In this document: piece after piece, positions 1-6,416 of the stretch
How the letters are laid out: every line of letters begins with the position of its first letter
Numbering within the stretch: the first letter of the stretch is position 1
NCBI GenBank assembly: GCA_945871455.1
Contig: CAMBXJ010000238.1
Location: forward strand, 1-6,798
DNA length: 6,798 bases
Source: Asaia bogorensis
GTDB lineage: Bacteria > Pseudomonadota > Alphaproteobacteria > Acetobacterales > Acetobacteraceae
Direction of reading: 5' to 3'
Translations under genes and position numbers: made by a program
The notes under the pieces: model-generated
The model's database searches: none
The model's input: the letters and a program-made list of their open reading frames with translations, nothing else
Told to the model about the DNA's origin: nothing

Positions 1-519
1 AACCTGATCACGGTGGTCGGCGCCTACGCCGCGATCTGCAAGGAACTCGGCGCGCGCTTCGACTTCCCGGGCAAGCAGGGCGCCTATGATGCGCTGTCGG
101 AGGTGACGGATTGCACCGTGCTCGCCCGCTTCATCCTCTGGTGCATGACCGAGCCAAACGCCGCGGACCAGGCGTTCAACATCACCAACGGCGACACCTT
201 CCGCTGGTCACGCCTCTGGCCGCGGCTCGCCGCCTATTTCGACCTGCCGCTGGGCATGGTGCGGCCGTTGAAGCTGGAACGCTGGATGGCGGACAAAGGC
301 CCGGTCTGGCAGACGATCGCCGCACGCCACGGGCTGCGCTTTCCGGATATCGCCGACGTCGCGCTGTGGCCCTACGGCGACTTCGTCTGGAATATCGACT
401 GGGACGTGGTGTCCAGCATGAACCGCGCCCGTCTGGCCGGGTTTCACGACGGGGAGGACACGGAAGACCAGTTCATCCGCCACCTCGATGCCTATCGTTC
501 ACTGAAGGTGCTTCCCTGA
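1..519 (+). CDS. PRISE-like atypical SDR oxidoreductase, C-terminal part (5' end outside window)
   Basis: This is the C-terminal 172 residues of a reductase; the frame is open from base 1, so the true start lies upstream. The segment TNGDTFRWSRLWPRLAAYF, the later MADKGPVW and WDVVSS blocks, and an FxxGxDTE-like stretch (GFHDGEDTE) match the C-terminal half of the progesterone 5-beta-reductase/iridoid-synthase-like (PRISE) atypical short-chain dehydrogenases. Family knowledge: these soluble NAD(P)H enzymes reduce the C=C bond of activated enones. The Rossmann nucleotide-binding motif and catalytic Tyr/Lys would be in the missing N-terminal half, so activity cannot be judged. The substrate is unknown. 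The stop codon overlaps the start of the next gene (TGATG), which implies co-transcription and coupled translation. An internal GTG at 13 is not a credible start because the homology runs through it. Family assignment is from remembered motifs. Confidence 0.8.
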   Translation, partial: NLITVVGAYAAICKELGARFDFPGKQGAYDALSEVTDCTVLARFILWCMTEPNAADQAFNITNGDTFRWSRLWPRLAAYFDLPLGMVRPLKLERWMADKGPVWQTIAARHGLRFPDIADVALWPYGDFVWNIDWDVVSSMNRARLAGFHDGEDTEDQFIRHLDAYRSLKVLP

Positions 520-1196
520 TGGCTCTCCTCGGCAAGGCCGTTCTCGGCGTCTGGAACGAAGTCGATCCCGCGATCGAGGACGATTTCAACGACTGGTACC
601 TCCATGAGCACATCCCGGAGCGCACCTCGGTGCCGGGCATGGTGCGCGGGCGGCGGTATCGGGCCGTGGAGGGATCGCCGCGCTACATGGCCTTGTATGA
701 GGCGACAACGATGGATGTGCTGACCACTGGCCTGTATCGCTGGCAGTTGGACCATCCGACTCCGTGGACGCAGCGGGTGATGGCCGGTTTTCGGGTCGCG
801 CAACGCGGTATCTGCGATGTGATCGCGTCGGCGGGGCAGGGGGTCGGTGGGGCCGCCGCCGTCATCCACATGACCGTGGCGCCGGGTCGCGAAGCCGCCG
901 CGCGCGCCTGGCTGCAGGCGAAGGTGCAAGCCCTGGTCGGGCTGACACAGGTGAACGCCGCGCATGCCTGGGTGGGTTCGGACAAGGAGCCGGCCAGTCA
1001 GACAGCGGAACTTGCCTTGCGCGCCGGGCCCGATCGCGGGGTCGAATGGGTGCTGATGATCGAGGCGACGGTGCCGGCCGCGTTGGATGCCGCGCGGGCC
1101 TTGGTGCTGGCGGACGATCCCGCGGCCCATGGGGTCAGCGATATACGCCCATACCCGACCTATGCGTTGCTGTTCGTCCTGGTGCCGGAAGCCTGA
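519..1196 (+). CDS. Uncharacterised protein, dimeric alpha/beta-barrel (EthD/DUF4286-like) type
   Basis: A 225-residue protein of unknown function. The N-terminal half has a pattern common in ferredoxin-like dimeric alpha/beta-barrel proteins: a beta strand ending in VWNEVDP, then an acidic helix with FNDWYLHEHIPER (residues 23-35), then VPGMVRGRRYRAVEG (38-52) and a YMALYEA strand (56-62). After a Gly/Ala-rich hinge (about 104-114) a second strand-helix unit begins at VIHMTVAPG (115-123) and closes with PYPTYALLFVLVP, so it may be two fused copies of the same fold. No signal peptide or membrane segment is seen. The frame is open upstream of 519, but the ATG at 519 is preferred: it sits in the previous gene's TGATG stop/start overlap, has GAAGG 10 bases upstream (504-508), and conserved-looking sequence begins immediately after it. 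Coupling to the PRISE-like reductase suggests a shared pathway, possibly breakdown or modification of a cyclic or aromatic compound; that is inference only. Confidence 0.75.
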   Translation: MALLGKAVLGVWNEVDPAIEDDFNDWYLHEHIPERTSVPGMVRGRRYRAVEGSPRYMALYEATTMDVLTTGLYRWQLDHPTPWTQRVMAGFRVAQRGICDVIASAGQGVGGAAAVIHMTVAPGREAAARAWLQAKVQALVGLTQVNAAHAWVGSDKEPASQTAELALRAGPDRGVEWVLMIEATVPAALDAARALVLADDPAAHGVSDIRPYPTYALLFVLVPEA

Positions 1197-1241
1197 TACA
1201 GGGGGGCGCTGTCCTCCGCCCGGCCGCTATCGGTTCGGCGA

Positions 1242-2456
1242 TCAGTCCAACAGGATGGAGGCCTGCCAGCCTTCCAGCCAGATCGGTACGGCGGCGGCGG
1301 GCAACGGACGCGCGATCAGGAAGCCCTGGGCCGCGTCCACCTCCAACGCCTTCACCCTGCGCCACATGTCAACGGTTTCAATTCCCTCCGCAATCACCAG
1401 CATCCCATTTTCATGCGCTCGGCGGATCGTATCGCGCACGAAGTCCTCGGTCCCGGCATCGTCTAACTGGCCGGCGAACAGGTCCTTGTCCAGCTTCAGG
1501 CTGGTGAAGGGAATCGACAGCAACTCCCGCAGTCCAGGCACGGTGGGGCTGACATCGTCGATCGCGGCGCGGTATCCCAGGGCACGGACATGCTCGACCG
1601 CCTTGCGCAGGGTGACGAAATCTTCGACCGGCGTGCTTTCCGTCAATTCGACGACAATCTGATCGGCGGGAAGGCCGGATGCGGTGCGTTGCGCCTCCAG
1701 AACCGCGATGGCTTCGGAACGGAGCAGGACCGACAGCGGAAAATTGATGGTAATCGGGGTTTTCAGCGTTTTGAGGGCAGAGCGGGTCATATCGGCGAAG
1801 GCGCGCGCGGCGATCAGTTCGGTCAGTTGTTCGGCAAGCCCGGCATCCTCGACCTGGGGGACGAAGCGATCGGGCATGACGGTGCCGATGACCGGATGAT
1901 CCAGCCTGGCGAGCACTTCCAAAGCCGCCAGCCCGCGGTCCTTCAGCCGAACGATCGGTTGATAGCGGGCCGAAATCTGAGCGTTTGCCAGCGCGGCGCG
2001 CACCTCCGAGAGTTGCAGGTCCGTCCTGGTCTGGCCACGTTGGGGTGGGTTCAGCATCAAGGCCTCTCGGACGGACTGGCTCGTTGCCGCGGCGATCACG
2101 TTGACATGGGGGACGTGATTGATCCCGCCGCCCAGCATCACGATCTCGGTTTCGGACCCGGCGGCATTGGATGTCAACTGGATCAATGTGTCCAGAAGTG
2201 TCTCGTCGCTGCTATTTTCAACCAGAAGGTGTGAGTAGTGGTCCGGTAAGGCCGCGAGATGGCGCAGTGCGACATCGGCCGCGACCGACAACACTGTGCC
2301 GCGTCGTCCGATTCCGGCCGTGGCATCCCGGACCGCGCGGTCCCAGGATGGGTCACGGCAGACGAGCAGGATGTTCGGGCCCGCCGCGCCGCCGAACAGG
2401 CTGGGCGAGCGGAACCCGGTGGCGTCACGGTCCGACATGTCGGCGCAAGGGTCCAT
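1242..2456 (-). CDS. EAL-domain c-di-GMP phosphodiesterase with degenerate receiver-like N-terminus
   Basis: A 404-residue signalling protein. Residues about 28-135 resemble a response-regulator receiver fold (strand NILLVC, later HLLVE and EIVMLGG), but the usual acidic pair is absent and Glu80 lies where the phospho-Asp would be expected. Residues about 155-400 form an EAL domain, which hydrolyses c-di-GMP to pGpG. The ligand and metal residues are in place: Q166 (YQPIV), E180 (EVL instead of EAL), R184, N238 (INFP), E270 (ELTES), D300-D301, K321 (LKLD), E357 and E360 (AEGIET), Q377 (QGF). Loop 6 is atypical: the family's DDFGTG reads DDVSPT, with the spacing to Lys321 unchanged. There is no GGDEF domain and no membrane segment, so it is probably cytoplasmic. 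The ATG at 2456 is chosen because AGGA lies just upstream (2461-2464); Met7 has no ribosome site. It is convergent with the preceding gene and has its own promoter. Active or binding-only cannot be decided from sequence. Confidence 0.9.
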   Translation of the reverse strand: MDPCADMSDRDATGFRSPSLFGGAAGPNILLVCRDPSWDRAVRDATAGIGRRGTVLSVAADVALRHLAALPDHYSHLLVENSSDETLLDTLIQLTSNAAGSETEIVMLGGGINHVPHVNVIAAATSQSVREALMLNPPQRGQTRTDLQLSEVRAALANAQISARYQPIVRLKDRGLAALEVLARLDHPVIGTVMPDRFVPQVEDAGLAEQLTELIAARAFADMTRSALKTLKTPITINFPLSVLLRSEAIAVLEAQRTASGLPADQIVVELTESTPVEDFVTLRKAVEHVRALGYRAAIDDVSPTVPGLRELLSIPFTSLKLDKDLFAGQLDDAGTEDFVRDTIRRAHENGMLVIAEGIETVDMWRRVKALEVDAAQGFLIARPLPAAAVPIWLEGWQASILLD

Positions 2457-2536
2457 CTCGTCCTATATCGTAAGTGTCGTCGCCATTCGCGGGGCCTGAC
2501 TGCGGGCCGGACCGAAATGACAGGTAAGAAATTGTA

Positions 2537-2579
2537 ACACGTCGTAATTCGTATGCAATCGCTATATAATCAGACGTGT
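2537..2579. repeat. Split inverted repeat flanking the EAL promoter -10
   Basis: Two 7-base arms are exact reverse complements: ACACGTC at 2537-2543 and GACGTGT at 2573-2579, with 29 bases between them (centres 36 apart). One arm lies in the -35/-10 spacer of the predicted EAL-gene promoter. The other lies just downstream of the expected transcription start. This could be a pair of operator half-sites, but 7-base arms can arise by chance in a region this size. Confidence 0.3.
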
Positions 2580-2591
2580 ATCATTTTTCAA
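2563..2591 (-). promoter_or_regulatory. Predicted sigma-70-like promoter for the EAL gene
   Basis: Reading the minus strand, TTGAAA (2591 to 2586) and TATATA (2568 to 2563) are separated by 17 bases, the optimal spacing. The -35 matches the consensus TTGACA at five of six positions; the -10 matches TATAAT at four of six. Transcription would begin near 2556, leaving a leader of about 100 bases before the ATG at 2456. The surrounding bases (about 2525-2600) are conspicuously AT-rich against a GC-rich background, as expected for a promoter. The plus strand also carries TATAAT (2565-2570) but with no properly spaced -35 and no gene downstream. Confidence 0.55.
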
Positions 2592-2604
2592 CAGACTCTG
2601 AACA

Positions 2605-3384
2605 TCATCCGAAATTGAAGGATGGTTTGCGCTTCTCGACAAAGGCGCCCATGCCTTCCTTCTGATCCGGCGTGCCGAACAGCGACAGGAACAGCGCGCG
2701 TTCGTGCCGCACACCTTCGGCCAAAGTTGTCTCATAGGCGCGGTTCACCGCCTGTTTGGCGAACTGCACGGCCACCGGGGACAGGTTGGCGATGCGATCG
2801 GCGATCTTCATCGCCTCGGCCAGCATCTGGTCGGCGGGGAAGACGCGCGATACCAGATTGGCCCGTTCCGCCTCGGCCGCGTCCATCATGCGGGCGGTCA
2901 GGATCATGTCCATGGCCTTGGACTTGCCCACCGCGCGGGTCAGACGCTGGCTTCCGCCGGCGCCGGGGATGACGCCGAGATTGATCTCCGGCTGGCCGAA
3001 TTTGGCGGTATCGGCGGCGATGATCATGTCGCACATCATCGCCAGTTCACAGCCGCCACCCAGCGCAAATCCGGCGACGGCGGCGATGACCGGCTTCTTG
3101 ACGCGCAGCACGGTTTCCCAACCGGCGCCGATGAAATCCTCGACCATCGCGGATGGATTGGTGCGATCCCGCATTTCCTTGATGTCAGCGCCGGCGGCGA
3201 AGGCGCGGTCGTTGCCGGTGATGACGATGGCGCCGATTCCCTTGTCGGCATCGAAGGCCAGAAGCTGCTCGCCCATTTCGCGCACCAGCGAGTCGCACAG
3301 CGCGTTCAGGGCCTGCGGGCGGTTAAGGCGGATCAACCCGACCCGGCCCTGGGTTTCGACGAGGATGCTTTCATAGGTGGTCAT
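2605..3384 (-). CDS. Enoyl-CoA hydratase (crotonase family)
   Basis: A complete 259-residue crotonase-fold enzyme, the usual length for the family, adding water across the double bond of trans-2-enoyl-CoA in fatty-acid or related acyl-CoA oxidation. Visible signatures: [10 protein letters not shown] (20-29), the CoA/oxyanion segment [11 protein letters not shown] (61-71), [11 protein letters not shown] (109-119) carrying the first catalytic Glu (E113), and [20 protein letters not shown] (129-148) carrying the second (E133). Both glutamates align with rat mitochondrial enoyl-CoA hydratase Glu144 and Glu164, so a true hydratase is more likely than an isomerase. The C-terminal helices with [11 protein letters not shown] are also typical. 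The frame is open upstream to 3558, inside mutM, but the ATG at 3384 is preferred: homology begins there and GGGAG lies 9 bases upstream. It follows mutM on the same strand after 86 bases, probably as an operon. Chain-length preference cannot be read from sequence. Confidence 0.93.
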   Translation of the reverse strand: MTTYESILVETQGRVGLIRLNRPQALNALCDSLVREMGEQLLAFDADKGIGAIVITGNDRAFAAGADIKEMRDRTNPSAMVEDFIGAGWETVLRVKKPVIAAVAGFALGGGCELAMMCDMIIAADTAKFGQPEINLGVIPGAGGSQRLTRAVGKSKAMDMILTARMMDAAEAERANLVSRVFPADQMLAEAMKIADRIANLSPVAVQFAKQAVNRAYETTLAEGVRHERALFLSLFGTPDQKEGMGAFVEKRKPSFNFG

Positions 3385-3470
3385 GGCTGCGTGCTCCCAA
3401 CGATTGCCGGCGCTTCTAAAGGGTTTTCGGGCGGACGGGAAACCGGTTGCGGCGTTCCGGCCGGCGGCCG

Positions 3471-4310
3471 TTATCGCTGAACCCGAGGACAATAGAAGGT
3501 GCTGCGCCCCGACTGGGTAACCCGCGTCACACCCTCGCAGAGCGGCTTGCCCGGGCATTGCTCGCAGGCTTCCCCTTCGCGGCCATAGACCTTCCAGGCG
3601 TGTTGGAAATAGCCGAGTTCGCCGTCTGGCTGGACATAGTCGCGCAGCGAGGAGCCGCCGGCGGCAATGGCCTCGGTCAACGTGGCCTTGATGGCGGGGA
3701 TCAGCCGTTTTGCCCGCGCGCCGGTTATGGTATGGGCCAGGCGCAGGGGAGATATGCGGGCGCGGAAAAGCGCCTCACACACATAGATGTTACCGAGGCC
3801 GGCGAGGATGGACTGGTCCAGCAGCGCGGATTTGACCGGCGTTTTCTTTCCCGCGAGCGCCTGGGACAGCATCGCCGCGTCGAATGCCGCGTCCAGAGGT
3901 TCGGGGCCCAGGTTGGCCAGCAGGCGGTGCGCGTCCTCTTGCGCTGTCGGCATCAGATCGACCGAGCCGAAGCGTCTGGGATCGACGAAGCCCACCCGCC
4001 AGCCTTCGTCGGTTTCCAGCACCAGATGCTCATGCGCGGTCTGGGTGTTGGGTCGGGTCGGAGTCAGCACCATGCGGCCGGACATGCCGAGATGCCAAAG
4101 TATGGAGTCCCCCCCATCCAGGCGCATCAGGATGTATTTGCCACGCCGACGAAACCCGGCGATCCGCGCGCCGGTCAGCCGTTGTTGCAGATTAGGCGGG
4201 AACGGCCAGCGCAAATCGGGCCGCATCACGGCGGCGAATGTGATCACCCGGCCTTCCAGGCGAGTCTGGAGGCCGCGCATCACCGTCTCGACTTCGGGGA
4301 GTTCCGGCAT
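3471..4310 (-). CDS. mutM: Formamidopyrimidine-DNA glycosylase MutM (Fpg)
   Basis: A 279-residue bifunctional glycosylase/AP lyase that excises 8-oxoguanine and formamidopyrimidines in base-excision repair. The start is fixed by [10 protein letters not shown]: after Met removal Pro2 is the Schiff-base nucleophile and Glu3 the acid catalyst. Also seen: Lys58 (GKYIL; E. coli Lys57), the void-filling Met76 and DPRRFG (110-115), and the helix-two-turn-helix [12 protein letters not shown] (171-182). The zinc-finger hairpin QSGRSTFYC (266-274) keeps the DNA-binding Arg269. The finger itself is unusual. The standard pattern C-x2-C-x16-C-x2-C would use C249, C252, C274 and residue 277, but residue 277 is Val (codon at 3480-3482) and there is an extra Cys258, giving C-x2-C-x5-C-x15-C. 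Translation start has no clear Shine-Dalgarno site. It is divergent from ubiE by 29 bases and probably co-transcribed with the downstream enoyl-CoA hydratase gene. Confidence 0.96.
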   Translation of the reverse strand: MPELPEVETVMRGLQTRLEGRVITFAAVMRPDLRWPFPPNLQQRLTGARIAGFRRRGKYILMRLDGGDSILWHLGMSGRMVLTPTRPNTQTAHEHLVLETDEGWRVGFVDPRRFGSVDLMPTAQEDAHRLLANLGPEPLDAAFDAAMLSQALAGKKTPVKSALLDQSILAGLGNIYVCEALFRARISPLRLAHTITGARAKRLIPAIKATLTEAIAAGGSSLRDYVQPDGELGYFQHAWKVYGREGEACEQCPGKPLCEGVTRVTQSGRSTFYCPRVQR

Positions 4311-4339
4311 GGGTGGCGATCAGGCTATAGAGGGCGGCA
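4311..4339. promoter_or_regulatory. 29-base divergent mutM/ubiE intergenic region with ubiE ribosome site
   Basis: The two divergent ATGs (4310 on minus, 4340 on plus) are separated by only 29 bases. AGAGGG at 4329-4334 is a good ribosome site for ubiE, five bases from its ATG. The palindrome CTATAG (4325-4330) could act as a -10-like element in either direction, but -35 elements would have to lie inside the opposite gene. On the mutM side no ribosome site is visible, so a leaderless or nearly leaderless mutM message is possible. Confidence 0.35.
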
Positions 4340-5128
4340 ATGACCGACAATCCCCTCCCAAGTCCGTCCGATGGCCCGATCGCCGCCCCGATCGGCAACA
4401 CCGTCGATTTCGGCTTCCGCAGAGTCGATCGCGCGGAGAAATCCGGTCTGGTCCGCGCGGTCTTCGACAGTGTGGCGCCCAGATACGACGTGATGAACGA
4501 TCTGATGTCGCTTGGCGTGCACCGGATTTGGAAGCGGATTTTTGTCAGCGACCTTGGACCGCGGCCGGGGTTCCGTCTGCTCGACCTGGCGGGTGGCACC
4601 GGCGATATCACCTTCGGGTGGCTGAATGCCGGCGGCGGGCCGGTTTTGCTGACCGACATCAACACCGCGATGCTGCGGGTCGGCCGGGACCGCGCGATCG
4701 AGACCGGGTGGACGGCGGATGTCTCCTGCGCCGTGGTCGACGCCGAACGGATCCCACTGCCGGACCGCTGCATGGACCGGGTGTCGATCGCGTTCGGACT
4801 GCGCAACTGCACCGACAAGGACGCGGTGCTGGCCGAGGCGCGCCGTGTGCTGAAGCCGGGCGGGCGGTTCCTGTGTCTGGAATTCTCCCGCGTGCAGGTG
4901 GCCGCGCTGACATCTTTTTACGACGCCTGGTCCTTCAAGATATTGCCGCTGATGGGAAAGCTGGTCGCCAGGGACGAAGACAGCTACCGCTATCTGGCGG
5001 AGAGCATCCGCACCTTCCCCGACCAGGATCGCTTGGCGGCCATGATGCGCCATGCCGGTCTGTCGCGCGTCACGGTCCGCAACCTCTCCGGCGGGATCGC
5101 CGCGATCCATGCCGGCTGGCGGTTGTGA
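4340..5128 (+). CDS. ubiE: Ubiquinone/menaquinone C-methyltransferase UbiE
   Basis: A 262-residue SAM-dependent methyltransferase that C-methylates 2-polyprenyl-6-methoxy-1,4-benzoquinol in ubiquinone synthesis, and demethylmenaquinol in organisms that make menaquinone; an alphaproteobacterium would mainly use it for ubiquinone. Both family signatures are intact: YDVMNDLMSLGVHRIW (49-64) and RVLKPGGRFLCLEFS (169-183). The SAM-binding motif LLDLAGGTGDI is at 80-90, the hallmark AFGLRN at 151-156, and the C-terminal GGIAAIHAGWRL is typical. The first 25 residues are a Pro-rich, probably disordered extension that varies in this family. ATG 4340 is supported by AGAGGG just upstream. It is the first gene of a plus-strand operon with coaBC, 49 bases downstream. 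In many alphaproteobacteria ubiB sits between these two genes; here it does not. Confidence 0.96.
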   Translation: MTDNPLPSPSDGPIAAPIGNTVDFGFRRVDRAEKSGLVRAVFDSVAPRYDVMNDLMSLGVHRIWKRIFVSDLGPRPGFRLLDLAGGTGDITFGWLNAGGGPVLLTDINTAMLRVGRDRAIETGWTADVSCAVVDAERIPLPDRCMDRVSIAFGLRNCTDKDAVLAEARRVLKPGGRFLCLEFSRVQVAALTSFYDAWSFKILPLMGKLVARDEDSYRYLAESIRTFPDQDRLAAMMRHAGLSRVTVRNLSGGIAAIHAGWRL

Positions 5129-5181
5129 TGGCCCGGACAGTCCCAGGTCCCATAGCGAAATCCGATAGGAAGCGGCCATGA
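5128..5181 (+). CDS. Possible 17-codon coupling ORF between ubiE and coaBC
   Basis: An ORF encoding MARTVPGPIAKSDRKRP starts in the ubiE stop (TGATG, shared base 5128) and ends in the coaBC start (ATGA, 5178-5181), so it bridges the gap with overlaps at both ends. It could mediate translational coupling, be a remnant of a lost gene, or be coincidence. The peptide is Pro/Arg/Lys-rich with no recognisable domain. coaBC also has its own ribosome site (AGGAAG, 5167-5172), so coupling is not required for its translation. Confidence 0.2.
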   Translation: MARTVPGPIAKSDRKRP

Positions 5182-6416
5182 GCAAGCTGGCGGGCAAACG
5201 GATCCTGCTGATCGTCTCGGGCGGGATCGCCGCGTTCAAGGCGCTGGAGTTGATCCGTCTGCTGCGCCGGCAGGGGTGCGCCGTCACCTGTGTGCTGACC
5301 CGGAACGGGGCCGAGTTCGTCACCCCCCTGTCGTTGCAGGCATTGAGCGAGTCGAAGGTCTACACGGACCTGTTTTCTCTGACCGATGAATCGGAGATGG
5401 GGCACATCCAGTTGTCGCGTTCGGCGGATCTGCTGGTGGTGGTCCCGGCCTCCGCCGATCTGCTGGCACGCATGACGGCGGGGATGGCGGACGATCTGGC
5501 GTCCACCGTGTTGCTGGCCACCGACAAGCCGGTGCTGGTGGCCCCGGCGATGAATGTGCGGATGTGGCTGCATGCGGCGACGCAGGCCAATATGCGGCTG
5601 CTGCAGTCGCGCGGTGTCCACGTCGTCGGCCCGGATGACGGGGCCATGGCGTGCAACGAATTTGGCCCGGGTCGCATGTCGGAAGCGGCCGAGATCGTAA
5701 CCGCCATCGAGGCAATTCTGGCGCCGATATCGGACGCGCACGCGACGTCACACCCGCCCGCCCTCCCGCTGGCGGGGCGCCACGCGCTGGTGACCAGCGG
5801 ACCGACGCATGAGCCGATCGACCCGGTGCGTTATATCGCCAACCGGTCGTCGGGCCGGCAGGGCCATGCGATTGCCGCGGAACTCGCGGCCCTGGGCGCG
5901 CGCGTCACCCTGGTCAGCGGTCCGGTGTCGGTGCCCGACCCCAAGGGTGCCGATGTGGTAAGGGTCGAAACCGCCGCCGAGATGCTGCTTGCCTGTCAGG
6001 CGGCGCTGCCCGTCGACATCGCGGTGTTTGCCGCCGCGGTCGCCGATTGGCGGGTGGCCAACGCGGCCGAGGGCAAGATCAAGAAGCAGCCCGGTGTCGC
6101 CGCGCCGAACCTGGAACTGGTGCCCAATCCCGATATTTTGGCGACGATCGCGGCGACGGGTCCCATGCGGCCGAACCTGGTCGTCGGGTTCGCGGCGGAA
6201 ACCGACGACCTGATGGCCAACGCCCAGTCCAAGCTGGTTCGCAAGAACGCCGACTGGATCGTGGCGAACGATGTGTCTCCGTCCACCGGTATCATGGGCG
6301 GGGAGGAGAACGCGGTGCATATCATCACCGCATCCGGGGTGGAGGATTGGCCGCGGGTTCCCAAGCAGGAAGTCGCGCGCCGTCTCGCCCAACGCATCGC
6401 GGATTGGCTGCGCTGA
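5178..6416 (+). CDS. coaBC: Bifunctional phosphopantothenoylcysteine decarboxylase / phosphopantothenate-cysteine ligase
   Basis: A 412-residue enzyme catalysing two successive steps of coenzyme A synthesis: CTP-dependent joining of 4'-phosphopantothenate to cysteine (CoaB) and FMN-dependent decarboxylation to 4'-phosphopantetheine (CoaC). The N-terminal CoaC flavoprotein domain (about 1-182) has IVSGGIAAFK (12-21), catalytic His76 in GHIQLSRSADL, PAMN with Asn126, and Cys159 in the substrate-clamp segment MACNEFGPGRM; these correspond to E. coli His75, Asn125 and Cys158. A variable linker (about 183-198) leads to CoaB, with TSGPTHEPIDPVRYIANRSS (206-225), AAAVADWR (285-292), the KIKK lysines (300-303), and GFAAET (337-342). 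The length is normal and the active sites look complete. AGGAAG six bases upstream supports ATG 5178. Its 3' end overlaps the acetyltransferase gene. Confidence 0.97.
   Translation: MSKLAGKRILLIVSGGIAAFKALELIRLLRRQGCAVTCVLTRNGAEFVTPLSLQALSESKVYTDLFSLTDESEMGHIQLSRSADLLVVVPASADLLARMTAGMADDLASTVLLATDKPVLVAPAMNVRMWLHAATQANMRLLQSRGVHVVGPDDGAMACNEFGPGRMSEAAEIVTAIEAILAPISDAHATSHPPALPLAGRHALVTSGPTHEPIDPVRYIANRSSGRQGHAIAAELAALGARVTLVSGPVSVPDPKGADVVRVETAAEMLLACQAALPVDIAVFAAAVADWRVANAAEGKIKKQPGVAAPNLELVPNPDILATIAATGPMRPNLVVGFAAETDDLMANAQSKLVRKNADWIVANDVSPSTGIMGGEENAVHIITASGVEDWPRVPKQEVARRLAQRIADWLR

Noticed and set aside
1197..1241. Bidirectional terminator between the convergent genes
   Set aside because: A 5-base GGGCG/CGCCC stem (1204-1208 with 1217-1221) and other short GC pairings exist, but there is no T-tract in either direction. 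Too weak to annotate.
1590..2234. Plus-strand open frame (214 codons) inside the EAL gene
   Set aside because: The minus-strand frame encodes a clear EAL domain; the plus-strand product has only Gln/Gly/Asp-rich shadow composition.
2565..2570. Plus-strand TATAAT promoter
   Set aside because: The -10 is perfect but the nearest -35-like sequence (TTGTAA, 2532-2537) is 27 bases away, and no plus-strand gene follows.
2585..2593. DnaA-box-like TTTTCAACA in the AT-rich intergenic region, suggesting an origin
   Set aside because: It has one mismatch to the relaxed consensus TTWTNCACA, is a single copy, and overlaps the predicted -35. No cluster of boxes is present, so there is no case for oriC despite the partial dnaA-region gene order.
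3385..3470. Terminator or promoter between mutM and the enoyl-CoA hydratase gene
   Set aside because: The region has GC-rich palindromic stretches such as CCGGCCGG but no T-tract and no convincing -35/-10 pair; I treat the two genes as a likely operon.
3385..3558. N-terminal extension of the enoyl-CoA hydratase into mutM
   Set aside because: The extension overlaps the mutM zinc-finger codons, has no crotonase homology, and the ATG at 3384 has a good ribosome site.
3787..5181. Long plus-strand open frame (464 codons) across mutM and ubiE
   Set aside because: It is antisense to the well-supported mutM and out of frame with ubiE, and its translation is Arg/Pro/Ser-rich with no domain. It is a high-GC shadow; only its last 17 codons are discussed separately.
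4325..5323. Minus-strand open frame (332 codons) opposite ubiE
   Set aside because: It lies wholly antisense to ubiE and the start of coaBC, with low-complexity composition and no recognisable motif.
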